From Diphasiastrum complanatum (Eukaryota; Streptophyta; Lycopodiopsida; Lycopodiales; Lycopodiaceae), in assembly GCA_029204225.1 (NCBI GenBank), contig CM055106.1, forward strand, positions 13,137,364 to 13,201,363: a stretch of 64,000 nt of DNA. The letters are read 5' to 3'. A model generated the notes under the pieces. The model searched no databases. It had not been told where the DNA came from and worked only from the letters and a program-made list of their open reading frames with translations. This document shows positions 56,101 through 61,556 of the stretch, piece by piece. Every line of letters starts with the position of its first letter. Positions within the stretch are counted from its first letter, which is position 1. Made by a program: the position numbers and the translations under genes.

Positions 56101-56808
56101 AGTAACGAACTGCCATAATTCATCCTGTGCTGGTCAGTGCTTTTCCAAGTGTCATCATGATTTACAGCAAGCAGTCAAAGAATTGCTGTGCTCAAAGTTT
56201 CTTTCCACATCTAGATTTTGGATGAATCCTCTCCTCATACCTTCGGTAAGAAATACATTATCTTTCTCTCTCTCAATGGATCTGAAATTCCTTGAAGAAA
56301 TCAATAGCTTCAGGCAATTCTTAGGTCCATCTTTGATGCTTGTAAAGAATCTGGTTGCAATCCGATTTTGATTACCAGTCATTGGAAGTCTTTTGTGCTG
56401 TAAGTATATTTTCCTGATGATCTTTTGAGTGCAATAGATCCAGTGAACTGTTTGCCAGTTTGTTTACAGTGGTTACCACAACAACCCCCCCTTCCCCACT
56501 TGCGCCCTGGGGGTCTCATTCCTACTTGCCGACTTGAAATTCTTGGTCCTTTTTTAAGATTGATGACTTTTGAAAGAACTAGATAATAATCAAAGCAGCT
56601 TGATCATGACATCATTGATTTAAGTGCAATTGCTGACAGTGTTTTCATTCACTTACAGGAGAAACGATATGGAGAAAGAGACGATGAAAGCAGCAGAAAG
56701 AGGAAGGATAGAGAAAGAGAAGATGAGTATAGCCCCGAGGCTTCTCCCCCTAGGAAGACAGTTCAACGCAGGCGTGTGGTAGTTAGTGACAGTGAAGGGG
56801 AGGATTAG
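18505..56808 (+). CDS. LEO1: RNA polymerase II-associated Paf1 complex subunit Leo1 (LEO1/VIP4), 11 exons
   Basis: Nuclear Paf1-complex subunit that travels with RNA polymerase II and supports elongation and co-transcriptional histone modification; in Arabidopsis its orthologue VIP4 keeps the floral repressor FLC active (known for the family). Exons by hand: 18505-18609, 19514-20013, 21849-21972, 22188-22376, 36220-36396, 45732-45863, 46889-47068, 52359-52490, 52774-52887, 53357-53626, 56659-56808. They total 2073 bases, 690 residues. Residues 36-201 are a very acidic Glu/Gly/Ser-rich tail; the Leo1 core is about residues 307-530; the C-terminus is acidic, then basic, ending [10 protein letters not shown]. 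Only the exon 2/3 join splits a codon. Plant Leo1 proteins are of similar size. Introns reach 13.8 kb and are full of transposons. I see no frame break. Confidence 0.95.
18610..19513 (+). other. LEO1 intron 1
   Basis: 904 bp, GT donor and CAG acceptor. A 96-codon frame at 18962-19252 is not like any known protein and no transposon was recognised. Confidence 0.85.
19514..20013 (+). CDS. LEO1: LEO1 exon 2, acidic low-complexity region
   Basis: Codons 36-201 plus two bases. Nearly the whole exon is Glu, Gly, Ser and Asp, with recurring [13 protein letters not shown] and GEGS phrases, as expected for the disordered acidic N-terminal region of Leo1. Acceptor is GGCAG before GATGAGGAGG; donor is GAG/GTTTTT, weak but required because the two leftover bases join the first T of exon 3 to make Ser. 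Long antisense frames across it are composition shadows. Confidence 0.85.
20014..21848 (+). other. LEO1 intron 2 with decayed Copia trace
   Basis: 1835 bp. The only recognised item is a primer-binding-site-like word at 20766-20777, which suggests a decayed plus-strand Copia LTR to its left. Nothing else was recognised; minus-strand frames at 21178-20927 and 21584-21339 have no motif. Confidence 0.7.
20766..20777 (+). promoter_or_regulatory. Decayed Copia primer-binding site
   Basis: TGGTATTAGAGC, one base off the Copia consensus complementary to initiator methionine tRNA. No coding sequence of the element survives nearby. Confidence 0.45.
21849..21972 (+). CDS. LEO1: LEO1 exon 3
   Basis: Codons 202-243: [20 protein letters not shown] then acidic residues and PSPQPMSE. 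The exon starts with one base completing a split Ser codon. [12 protein letters not shown] is a conserved Leo1 motif. Acceptor GATTAG, donor GTAAGA. Confidence 0.9.
22188..22376 (+). CDS. LEO1: LEO1 exon 4 (followed by a GC donor)
   Basis: Codons 244-306, [13 protein letters not shown]... to [17 protein letters not shown], the linker that leads into the Leo1 core. The donor is AAG/GCAAGT: GC in place of GT but otherwise perfect, the usual pattern for plant GC-AG introns. Using it gives an uninterrupted join to exon 5. Confidence 0.88.
22584..22667 (-). pseudogene. Copia Gag N-terminus, 27 codons then stop
   Basis: Minus-strand ATG at 22667 reads [20 protein letters not shown] and then SIWKFKM before a TAG at 22586-22584. 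LDGTNY.iWkfkM is the conserved start of Copia Gag. It lies behind the leader and 5' LTR of the same element (23607-22668); the rest is deleted or too decayed to read. Only about 200 bp separates it from LEO1 exon 4. Confidence 0.8.
22668..23276 (-). repeat. Copia 5' leader with CAGCGATC repeats
   Basis: Untranslated leader between primer-binding site and gag start of the minus-strand Copia element. On the plus strand the words CAGCGATC, CAGCCAGCGAT and CAGTGATCAG recur more than ten times between about 22800 and 23140, giving a degenerate tandem repeat. Confidence 0.65.
23277..23288 (-). promoter_or_regulatory. Copia primer-binding site (minus strand)
   Basis: Minus-strand TGGCATCAGAGC, one base from the Copia consensus for initiator methionine tRNA, directly next to the LTR end at 23289. 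Confidence 0.8.
23289..23607 (-). repeat. Copia 5' LTR (minus strand)
   Basis: 319 bp reading TGTTGGGGCGCAC at 23607 to AAATTTTGACA at 23289 on the minus strand, TG...CA ended and abutting a primer-binding site. It is distantly similar to the LTR at 26840-27103. Confidence 0.7.
23625..23920. repeat. CT-rich tract followed by GC-rich GACGC-repeat island
   Basis: CT/CTCA microsatellite at about 23628-23690, then about 160 bp (23765-23920) in which GGACGC, GCGTCC and GTCCGGGCG recur in both orientations, unusually GC-rich and CpG-rich for this AT-rich intron. No frame or family was recognised. Confidence 0.6.
23921..24690. other. Unassigned part of intron 4
   Basis: No gene recognised. The minus strand reads [20 protein letters not shown] near 24410-24350 without stop for about 40 codons, which may be a remnant of the same unknown element as the coiled-coil frame to the right. 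Confidence 0.3.
24694..24969 (-). pseudogene. Coiled-coil-like frame with one in-frame stop, unidentified
   Basis: Minus-strand ATG at 24969 opens a 91-residue frame interrupted once, by TAG at 24852-24850. It begins [20 protein letters not shown] and continues with evenly spaced Leu, Ile and Glu/Lys ([31 protein letters not shown]), the look of a heptad coiled coil. Such segments occur in Gag-like proteins of plant LTR elements, but no family-defining motif is present. It ends at TGA 24696-24694. Confidence 0.4.
25340..26540 (-). mobile_element. L1-like LINE 3' half
   Basis: Minus-strand C-terminal part of LINE ORF2. The best block, at about 25910-25760, reads [20 protein letters not shown] and then [20 protein letters not shown]: the C..C...H...C zinc-binding segment found behind plant LINE reverse transcriptases. 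The right part (26540-26355) overlaps in homology with the end of the LINE copy at 28105-28260, so the two are separate copies. Several frameshifts are present. Confidence 0.8.
26541..26839 (-). other. Copia leader-like stretch left of an LTR
   Basis: No coding sequence. On the minus strand it follows the LTR end at 26840 with GGCCTAGAGC, weakly like a primer-binding site, and could be the leader of a Copia element whose 5' LTR is the same LTR. Confidence 0.35.
26840..27103 (-). repeat. Copia LTR (minus strand)
   Basis: 264 bp reading TGTTAGGAATTAATGG at 27103 to GATTCTATCA at 26840 on the minus strand, immediately downstream of the polypurine tract TTAAGGGGGAG (27114-27104). It contains a duplicated phrase ACCTATACTAAAAATAGA at about 27001 and 27023. 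Confidence 0.7.
27104..28095 (-). mobile_element. Copia pol remnant (integrase end, start of reverse transcriptase, RNase H tail)
   Basis: From right to left on the minus strand: integrase C-terminus with [20 protein letters not shown] and [10 protein letters not shown] (28000-27840), a Ser-rich linker, and the entry to the reverse transcriptase, [20 protein letters not shown] (27644-27300), then [15 protein letters not shown]. At about 27205 this jumps straight to the RNase H end, [17 protein letters not shown], so the palm and most of RNase H are deleted. The polypurine tract and LTR follow. The element interrupts LINE-derived sequence on both sides. Confidence 0.88.
28105..29795 (-). mobile_element. 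L1-like LINE, reverse-transcriptase region
   Basis: Minus strand. In order: linker (29661-29540, [20 protein letters not shown]), [20 protein letters not shown], then the reverse-transcriptase N-half with [40 protein letters not shown] and [20 protein letters not shown] (29546-28926), a broken palm (28900-28510), and the post-palm segment [20 protein letters not shown] (28505-28110). A duplicated 60-bp segment lies at about 28820-28960. Stops and shifts make it inactive. The left end joins Copia and the right end joins the chromovirus. Confidence 0.88.
28820..28965. repeat. Local tandem duplication inside the LINE
   Basis: The phrase GTGGGACAGAGTCGAAGGCT near 28828 and GTGGGACAAAGTCGAAGGCT near 28902 begins two near-identical copies of about 74 bp, including AACTCGCTCTCG(C/T)CGGTGC. 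Confidence 0.75.
29800..30078 (+). pseudogene. Chromovirus Gag C-terminal part
   Basis: 92 codons, [20 protein letters not shown] then [20 protein letters not shown] and [14 protein letters not shown], the retrotransposon Gag pattern. TGA at 30076-30078 separates it from the knuckle-containing frame, which is in the same frame, so a single base change likely made the stop. Confidence 0.88.
30178..31647 (+). pseudogene. Chromovirus CCHC, protease remnant and reverse transcriptase
   Basis: 489 open codons. After the knuckle comes a protease-like domain that keeps the C-terminal DIVLGRDWL motif but lacks the D-S/T-G catalytic turn. The reverse transcriptase runs from about 30845: [72 protein letters not shown], then [10 protein letters not shown] at 31273-31300. 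Between MNSVLSR and ILDDILVYS about ten residues usual for the family are missing, including the F/V before the catalytic pair. The frame ends after a shift near 31605. Confidence 0.92.
31615..32108 (+). pseudogene. Chromovirus RNase H
   Basis: RNase H that removes RNA from the hybrid. Motifs: [51 protein letters not shown] and [15 protein letters not shown]. It is one frame from the reverse transcriptase and carries one stop at 31656-31658 near its start; from 31692 it is open for 138 codons. The catalytic acidic residues appear kept. Confidence 0.92.
32385..33280 (+). pseudogene. Chromovirus integrase, catalytic Glu changed
   Basis: The HHCC zinc domain has [20 protein letters not shown] and [14 protein letters not shown] (32430-32570). 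The core has [14 protein letters not shown] and [13 protein letters not shown] (32630-32850), then [15 protein letters not shown] (32900-32940), where the catalytic Glu of the usual QTERVN is Lys (AAG, 32930-32932). A TAG follows at 32942-32944. Frame breaks lie near 32755 and 33199. The tail includes [19 protein letters not shown]. Confidence 0.9.
33288..33692 (+). pseudogene. Chromovirus integrase C-terminus with chromodomain
   Basis: 134 codons. The N-part, [20 protein letters not shown] and [14 protein letters not shown], is the GPY/F region; the C-part, [20 protein letters not shown] then [17 protein letters not shown] (about 33520-33640), is a chromodomain, which in this clade steers integration to marked chromatin. 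Stop TAA 33690-33692 lies in the polypurine tract. Confidence 0.92.
33704..34085 (+). repeat. Chromovirus 3' LTR
   Basis: TGTTACGAGCACGTAACC starts directly behind the polypurine run AAGGGGGAGGGAG (33691-33703). The sequence is GC-richer than the surroundings and includes a palindrome-like GGCCACGTCAGTGCCACGTGGCC near 33911. It probably ends close to CTGATAGTCA (about 34094) or is cut by the LINE. No 5' LTR is present. Confidence 0.75.
34090..35178 (-). mobile_element. L1-like LINE, long open reverse-transcriptase piece with GA repeat
   Basis: Minus-strand frame of 361 codons, the longest LINE frame here. After a Leu-Ser stretch encoded by the GA/CT repeat come [59 protein letters not shown] and the reverse-transcriptase N-half: [60 protein letters not shown] and [19 protein letters not shown]. 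It ends at 34090 before the palm. The element is truncated at both sides but shows no internal stop in this part. Confidence 0.9.
35089..35156. repeat. (AG)34 microsatellite
   Basis: Uninterrupted AG dinucleotide run within the LINE. It lies in frame on the minus strand as Leu-Ser repeats, which suggests expansion inside LINE coding sequence or at its truncated start. Confidence 0.95.
35290..36190 (-). mobile_element. Strongly decayed LINE relic
   Basis: Minus-strand pieces in several frames: [20 protein letters not shown] (about 36120-36060), the endonuclease-reverse transcriptase linker, then [24 protein letters not shown] near 35660 and [20 protein letters not shown] near 35500, close to LINE C-terminal segments. 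It ends about 30 bp before LEO1 exon 5. It is older than the copy at 34090-35178. Confidence 0.65.
36220..36396 (+). CDS. LEO1: LEO1 exon 5, start of Leo1 core
   Basis: Codons 307-365: [20 protein letters not shown], then [20 protein letters not shown] and [17 protein letters not shown]. These are the most conserved residues of plant and animal Leo1 (vsNimgidpkpFdp.ty...e). Acceptor ATGCAG, donor GTAAGT. Confidence 0.95.
36991..36998 (+). repeat. hAT target-site duplication, left copy
   Basis: CTTTTCAT, identical to the right copy, abuts the left end CAATGTT of the hAT element. Confidence 0.85.
37500..37640. repeat. (GT)n-rich microsatellite in the hAT 5' region
   Basis: Several GT runs separated by TTTGATAATG or close variants, in the presumed promoter or leader of the transposase gene. 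Confidence 0.9.
37844..41440 (+). pseudogene. hAT transposase gene, multi-exon, with stops
   Basis: Cut-and-paste transposase. Likely exons: 37844-38090 with a BED zinc finger ([20 protein letters not shown], residues about 26-45); about 38402-38770, a linker with a TAG near 38440 and a shift near 38600; about 39045-39254, start of the DUF659/catalytic region ([20 protein letters not shown]); 39413-39670 ([34 protein letters not shown]); about 39860-40100 with a TGA at 39959; about 40210-40425; about 40580-40875, the dimerisation domain ([40 protein letters not shown]); about 40975-41083; 41288-41440, acidic tail ending EDTLSFS. Exon limits follow GT/AG by eye. The stops make it non-functional, but the domain set is complete. 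Confidence 0.82.
41652..41659 (+). repeat. hAT target-site duplication, right copy
   Basis: CTTTTCAT, identical to the left copy, abuts the right end of the hAT element. The perfect match suggests the insertion is not extremely old. Confidence 0.85.
41880..42860 (+). mobile_element. Copia pre-integrase and integrase relic
   Basis: Plus strand, several frames: [20 protein letters not shown] (pre-integrase zinc end), [31 protein letters not shown] with [14 protein letters not shown] (integrase core end; the usual QNGVAERKN is changed to QNSVAKRKN), then [20 protein letters not shown] and FQGYHDQ. There are many stops. It begins about 230 bp right of the hAT element. Confidence 0.82.
42861..43426. 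other. Unassigned part of intron 5
   Basis: No coding motif recognised. It is probably the leader or decayed gag of the minus-strand Copia element whose primer-binding site is at 43427-43438. Confidence 0.35.
43427..43438 (-). promoter_or_regulatory. Copia primer-binding site (minus strand)
   Basis: Minus-strand TGGTATTAGAGC, one base off consensus, followed on the plus strand by TGTTGCTAAAAGGGC at 43439, where the 5' LTR of a decayed Copia element would begin. Its other end, to the right, is not defined. Confidence 0.55.
43439..44100. other. Probable decayed Copia LTR and unassigned DNA
   Basis: No coding sequence. Two related phrases, CATAGTTCTA.TGCCCAACTATTTCTAGGATGAGGTT near 43820 and CATAGTTCTAGCGCTAAGTA near 43938, indicate a local duplication of about 120 bp. 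Confidence 0.35.
44101..44736 (-). repeat. Copia 3' LTR with TTCGCGAA repeats
   Basis: Region downstream (leftwards) of the polypurine tract TTTGAGAGGGAGC (44750-44738). Between about 44430 and 44665 TTCGCGAATCTTTCGAG and shorter TTCGCGA / TTTCGAG words recur at least six times. The left LTR end was not fixed and the expected TGT start is mutated (TATAGAAC). Confidence 0.5.
44746..45300 (-). mobile_element. Copia RNase H, nearly open
   Basis: Minus-strand frame of 166 codons from 45246 and a further piece to about 45300 in another frame ([15 protein letters not shown]). Motifs: [80 protein letters not shown] and [20 protein letters not shown]. The RNase H catalytic residues are present. It is the same family as the fragment at 13325-13620. 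Reverse transcriptase and everything upstream are missing. Confidence 0.92.
45565..45666 (+). other. Possible extra exon of LEO1 (34 codons)
   Basis: A stop-free 102-bp segment with GTTGCAG before it and GTATAT after it, reading [20 protein letters not shown] then [14 protein letters not shown]. Length and phase would add 34 residues between exons 5 and 6 without shifting frame. These residues are not part of the Leo1 core I know, where ...NRDNSIS joins YESNARF directly, so it may be an alternative exon, a transposon piece or chance. Confidence 0.3.
45732..45863 (+). CDS. LEO1: LEO1 exon 6
   Basis: Codons 366-409: [44 protein letters not shown]. These are the hallmark residues of the Leo1 core. 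Two donors fit, AAG/GTGGTA (chosen, by alignment to the next exon) and GTG/GTAAAT three bases later, which would add one Val. Confidence 0.93.
45864..46888 (+). other. LEO1 intron 6
   Basis: 1,025 bp. No transposon or other feature recognised. Confidence 0.85.
46889..47068 (+). CDS. LEO1: LEO1 exon 7
   Basis: Codons 410-469: [60 protein letters not shown], the end of the Leo1 beta-rich core and the start of the charged helix. Acceptor CTACAG, donor GTATGT. Confidence 0.95.
48530..50756 (+). mobile_element. Copia gag-pol relic
   Basis: Plus strand with many frame breaks. Gag: SKLDGNNF near 48565 and later [16 protein letters not shown]; zinc knuckle [20 protein letters not shown] near 49230-49285; protease [20 protein letters not shown] near 49440, where the catalytic Asp of DSGAS is Gly; [14 protein letters not shown] near 49608; pre-integrase [16 protein letters not shown]; integrase [20 protein letters not shown] near 49980; then directly [16 protein letters not shown] and [10 protein letters not shown] (50580-50755), so the integrase end and first part of the reverse transcriptase are deleted. 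It stops at the palm, where a hAT relic begins. Confidence 0.88.
50757..51060 (+). mobile_element. hAT C-terminal relic
   Basis: Begins with an acidic GAGGATGAGGGT repeat coding [16 protein letters not shown], similar in character to the end of the transposase at 41288-41440, followed by [11 protein letters not shown] near 50880 and by TAGAATCTAGATTCTAG and AGTTCTAACTC-like words that also occur around the hAT at 37820 and 38880. Assignment rests on these resemblances only. Confidence 0.4.
51160..51630 (+). mobile_element. Gypsy relic, protease joined to reverse transcriptase
   Basis: The 79-codon frame 51388-51627 joins [20 protein letters not shown], the end of a Gypsy protease (usual ...GmpWL..hnP.vdw....v.w), to [20 protein letters not shown], the reverse-transcriptase palm (usual [11 protein letters not shown]..eH..HL). 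The first catalytic Asp is Asn. A deletion of several hundred codons therefore fused the two. Confidence 0.7.
51800..52105. repeat. CT-rich low-complexity tract
   Basis: Irregular CT/CCT-rich DNA with a pure (CT)n stretch at about 52021-52042, 250 bp before exon 8. Frames through it are Ser/Leu/Pro shadows. Confidence 0.9.
52359..52490 (+). CDS. LEO1: LEO1 exon 8
   Basis: Codons 470-513: [44 protein letters not shown]. The helix-forming charged segment and the QLSPG.LE.ALe motif are typical of Leo1. Acceptor TTACAG, donor GTTTGA. Confidence 0.93.
52491..52773 (+). other. LEO1 intron 8
   Basis: 283 bp, no feature. Confidence 0.85.
52774..52887 (+). CDS. LEO1: LEO1 exon 9
   Basis: Codons 514-551: [38 protein letters not shown], matching the conserved fe..LE.Ea.AE.RI..AKr block. 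Donor GTAAGA. Confidence 0.93.
52888..53356 (+). other. LEO1 intron 9
   Basis: 469 bp, GT-AG; no transposon recognised. Confidence 0.85.
53357..53626 (+). CDS. LEO1: LEO1 exon 10, acidic tail
   Basis: Codons 552-641, beginning [20 protein letters not shown] and turning into Glu-rich sequence ([20 protein letters not shown]), then RGRSQLNE before donor GTATGG. Disordered acidic tail typical of Leo1. Confidence 0.92.
53967..53980. repeat. Perfect palindrome GGGAATGCATTCCC
   Basis: 14-bp perfect inverted repeat without spacer, followed by further GGAATG/CATTCC-like words to about 54060. Confidence 0.7.
55421..55590. repeat. Two adjacent tandem duplications
   Basis: A 20-bp unit TTTGCCAAAGCTAATGCTTG occurs twice at about 55418-55458, then a 65-bp unit starting AAACAATGAAATCTTTGTGA occurs twice (55461-55525 and 55526-55590) with only a few differences. 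Confidence 0.85.
56659..56808 (+). CDS. LEO1: LEO1 exon 11 (last)
   Basis: Codons 642-690 and TAG at 56806-56808: [49 protein letters not shown]. The basic stretch fits a nuclear localisation signal, and the RR.vv.DSe.ED end is conserved in plant Leo1. Acceptor TTACAG. Confidence 0.94.
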   Translation, partial: EKRYGERDDESSRKRKDREREDEYSPEASPPRKTVQRRRVVVSDSEGED

Positions 56809-58700
56809 GTTTGGTACAAACTAGGCCATCGACAGCAGCTTCTTACCCAAAAAAACCTTTTTGGGCGATGCAAGGGTTTCAGGATATTTTTATTGCCAAA
56901 TAGTATGCTAAGGTTCAGCTGAGATGCTTGATGGAAGTTTATGGTTCTATGGTTCCTGATAAAGCATCACTGGCATATCAGAGCTCGTTTACCTAAGTTC
57001 TATGACTTGTACAATAATATGGTCATACACAGGATATTCATTATATTCCTCATCAATTTGACTCATAAACATGTGCTCTGATTCACTTGAGATCCAGATG
57101 CATTGTAAGTAGTCTTGATCATAGAGTCACACACGCAGCCCCAAGTCGAAGTTTTCTTGTCGCTCCATTATATACAAGTTGAAGTTTAGGTATTGACATG
57201 ATTAGAGCACCACAAGCTGATGTGGATGTGATGAAAGGAAAGGTCTTCGACTGTTGATTGCGCTTAATCGACGGAGCTGATGATTGAAGATTGAAGATGG
57301 CTCCAGAGAAGTTCGAGGGCAACACACATGGACCTAGGTCGCTGTTTCATCATTATTATAGTGGAGAAACTTGAGAAAGGTGACTTAGATGGAATTTCTG
57401 GAACGAATTCTCTGCTGATATAATGGATATGACCCTTTTTGAAGGCAGCATATCCCTGGAAAGAAACGGGATCTGCGGGTCCAAGTTTTGCTTGATTACT
57501 CATATTAGGACAAGGACTAATGTGTGCAGATGATGAAAATATGGTGTGATTTGGTATACTCTACCTTGTTGACAACCATATTGACTAGGCAAGATGACTC
57601 GATCTTGCCAAGTATCCTAATTTTTTAATGTTTGTACCATTCTAAGACATTTGAACTTTATCAAAGGATTTATATTGCATTCTGATTGCATTTTGGTAAC
57701 TGCATCTTAAAGGAAGCTTAGAGCAATACTGGCAGATTGCTTTTCTAGATGTTCAAAAGTCTTGGTACTTGAAATTCATTGATTCAGACAATATCCGAAG
57801 TCGAGCAAAGACAAAATGTGAAAGTAGTTAGTAGTATACATATTGAGGTAGCTCTAAGTTCATTGCAACTTGGTGACTAGATCTGGAAGCTCAGAACAAA
57901 TATACTCTAGTTTAAGCAACTGCAGGCTAATTTCCTAGCTTTTCAAAAGATTGAGTGCCTGAAGTGCGTCAATTGGTTTCAAGTGGAATGGAACAAAACT
58001 AAATGTCGAAGTGAGAGAGGTCCTATATTGCCTATGACTCATATATGCACTAGTCCTCAGATTCACGTGCTTAAGATAACTTTGATTCTTACAAAATGGA
58101 GACATTTGTTCTATCCTTGCAATCACTGTCCTGTATGTTTGTTTCCTTAGGATTTGCCACTTAGTCAATGTACTATCATTTGGTGTGAATAATTAGGGTA
58201 CACTTGAAGTCTAGAAATTATTTATAAGGTTTGCAATTGTTTAAATTGGTGTGTACTTCAAGAAGTCACAATCGACTTTTGGTAATACTGTATTGTTTGT
58301 GTATCAATAACGATTGAGTGTGATACAAACTATTGTACAAAGTTTTTGATAATTTGTTATATTATATTGTTTTTTAACAACTATTAATTTTAGCATTAGA
58401 ATCACTCCACCAATTTCACGAGTTTTTTAATACTTTGAAAGCTTCAATCTCTAATAGATTTTGCATTAAAATACATTAACCACTCGCAAATTCTTGAGAT
58501 TTTGTAACTCAAAAATTCATTACTAAATTTTTTAAGATTAGGACTAGAAGTGCTTTTGCATGGAAAAATCAGATAATACAAAGATTAATTTTTCATGGAG
58601 TCTAGTTTATAAATAATGCAAGCATTGACATTGATGAAAATGTGTCACTTGGGTTTTGATTGGTCTTTTTCTAAATTTAGGGTTTCAATCAAACGATGTA
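56809..58700. other. LEO1 3' region and unassigned flank
   Basis: The 3' untranslated region must begin here; no canonical AATAAA close to the stop was identified, and AATAAT near 57013 is a weak candidate. Minus-strand frames at 57503-57264 and 57325-57119 have no known motif. Nothing else was recognised. Confidence 0.4.
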
Positions 58701-58702
58701 AG

Positions 58703-58727
58703 TTGTGTGTGTGTGTGTGTGTGTGTT
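58703..58727. repeat. (GT)n microsatellite
   Basis: About 12 GT units. Confidence 0.9.
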
Positions 58728-61550
58728 GCGGGGCAGGGGTGTGCACAGACAAGGCAAGGTGTATATTCATCATTTTTTAAGTTGGTGCTATGTAAACATA
58801 GCACTTGAAATTTCATTGTTTTTTTTTTCTAAGCACATGGTAATTTCAAGTTATGTTTTTGTTATCTTGTTTGTTCATAGGCACGTGAGTGAAATTGTGC
58901 ACTATACCTCAGGGTCGGGACCTATTATCCAACAAGTCTTTGGTATTAAAATAGCCATATTGATCAATTTAGCATACATGATAATTGAATAGGAGCACTA
59001 CAGATTTCTACCATCAATTATTGAGGACACAACATAATATGACACGGAATATTAAACATGACTTGTATATAGATCAAATTTTCCCATCTCTATTGAATAG
59101 CATAAAAGGCAACATGCAAGGAACAAAATTACTTGATTTATGTGAGACGTTAAGTGCAACCAAAAAATGTATGATCACATCAAATAATGTTTTAGATCAT
59201 GTATAAATTATCCAAGGTTCAAAATTCCTTCACATTTGAAGAGTACGAATATCTTTGCTTCATTGTCTCCACTAAACCAGATGAATTACCCTGATATCCA
59301 CAAGCGACTCCATTTTTGTTAAGTGCATATTGTACTTGAACAACTTTCCTACCAAGATTGTTGATTCTATTGACCAACTTACAATCTTTTTTTATGCATT
59401 TATTTATTAGCAGCTTGGAGGGAGAAAAAACGAATCTGGTCAAATAAACTTCCCAAAACAGATGTTAAAGCTAGAAAAGACGACCCAATCTCAAATACAT
59501 AGTTTCCCTACACTACCGTATATTAGACATCCACTTCTTAACAAATAACAAATTATTAGATATGTTTTTTTCTTTAAGAACAAAGCTTTTGTCCATCCAA
59601 TATGTAAGTTTCATAGTTCACCAGCTCTCAAGTTATTTTGAAATTGACAGTGTCTAAAAGTACAAAACATTTGACATATTAAACACTGTGCACTTGCACT
59701 AGCAAAATATGCATCCAGTACATCTGATATATGCTTGATACTAGAATGTGAGCTGCCAAAGATAATTCTCTTTGCATGGCTAACATGTTTACAAGATACT
59801 GATATGACCCCGCTCTGCCCACATGGTCACAAAACACTTGAAAAAAAGCAAGTAAATTTAAAAACCAAAACAGAGCTCTTTGGATAAAATATGTAGAATG
59901 ATGTATGTAAAGCCATGAATTGATTTTGCAATTTGTCTAAGTCAGAGCTTTGGCTCTTTGCTTCCTCTACCTCTTCTATAATTACTTTGTAAGCTCGCTC
60001 TTAGCCTCAGAAAAATTTCCAATGTCTCCTACCTTTTCACATGGCGTCTTAGGTTCTTACCAATGCTGGTATTCTATGTTCATTCTCATTTCTTACCTAC
60101 TTTTTGAGCTTCATTAAGTTGATGAAAAGTTGTACGAACTTCAATCAGTGGTTGATCAACAAGGTTTCACTACACAAGAATGATCAGCCAAGGTTATGGC
60201 ATGATTGACAACATTTGGGGCCACTATTGAAGATTCAAACACTCCTTAGAATCATTTGTTTCATTTTATCACTTGCTATTTATGAGGTGAAAAAAAAGGA
60301 GTTGAATGATTATAAGAAGATAAATTTTTGACTTGTGACACCCAAAAATTACCATATTCTCAATCACTTTTGATGTATAGCCTAATTATATTAGGCCATA
60401 CGGACCAAATTGATGCAAACAAGTAACAAACATATTTCAATAAGAGTTTTACTTATAGAGTGCGGGAGGGTACTTACATGCTTCGGATAACAAAAGACTC
60501 TAAATTATGTAGGCTGGAAAGCTCTACAAACTATCCTCGAGATATTGTGGACTTTTGAAAATAGTGAAACAAGTCGACTTTAACTTATAAGTGAGAACTT
60601 TTGGAGGCATGATACACCTTGTCTTTCATGTGAATAGACCTTGTACCAGTTTGATTATACGCAGGGAATTCACTCACTTATGACAATGACTTGGGTAGAA
60701 TACTTTTAGAGCTAGAGAGAGTACTTGACAAGAGACAAAAACAAAGAATCATCCATGTTCTTGACAAGAGACAAAATCAAAGAATCATCCAAGTACTTGG
60801 TCCAAAGGGAAGGTGGATCAAAAGATGACGACTCTTGGAAAAACAATTGGCTAGTTCATTGACAAACTGGTGATACTAGATTTTGGGTTTTTGTGTTATT
60901 TTTTTGGGTTGGAGAATGACTTCATGTGTGTTTGTGGAGTTGATACAGACCCAAACTTTAATGATTTTAGTTGTTGTGTTGCCTATCTATTGTTCTATTT
61001 GACTACTAGAGCTGTTGGTGAATTCATAATAGCTTTCAAAGAACTTTTTTTTTGGGTAGAATGATCCAGGAGGTAAAAATATGGATGTGACATGTGCAAT
61101 CATTCTACAAAACAATGATTAGTTGTTGAGGAGTGACGTTTGGTAGTCTTCACTTTTCACAAAATAATACAACATTCTATAACTACTCAAAACAAGGAGA
61201 AAACAAGCAACTTGACAAGCATTTATTACAAAAAGTCAAAGAAATATATCAAAGAAGTAGAAATGAGCTATTTGGCTACCCAACAATACCAATATATCTT
61301 GGGTGTCATTGTAGCACAAGTGGCAGGCTTGGTTCAATGAGGAGCGGTGAAGAATGTTCACCGCTACAAAACTTTGCAATTATTCACAAACAACAATATC
61401 ATACAATGTCAAATGAGCCTCCACAAACTAAGCAAGAAAAAACTAGAACAAGGTGTAAGCATACATTGCTTTTAGAAACAACAATCTTTATTTTACTCAT
61501 TTCCTGTTCACACACATTCTCTCCCACGCTTAGACTAACTCTCTCTACCA
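58728..61550. other. Unassigned AT-rich flank
   Basis: No gene, transposon domain or RNA was recognised. A locally repeated phrase, GTACTTGACAAGAGACAAAAACAAAGAATCATCCA / TTCTTGACAAGAGACAAAATCAAAGAATCATCCA, lies at about 60719-60800. Confidence 0.35.
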
Positions 61551-61556
61551 CACCAC

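Larger units (their letters stand above)
53627..56658 (+). other. LEO1 intron 10
   Basis: 3,032 bp. It contains a 14-bp perfect palindrome at 53967-53980 in a possible short transposon (about 53960-54310), and two tandem duplications near 55421-55590. No coding remnant was recognised. Confidence 0.8.

Noticed and set aside
57119-57503. Minus-strand frames just downstream of LEO1 as a convergent gene
   Set aside because: Two overlapping short frames without known motif; they probably overlap the LEO1 3' untranslated region.
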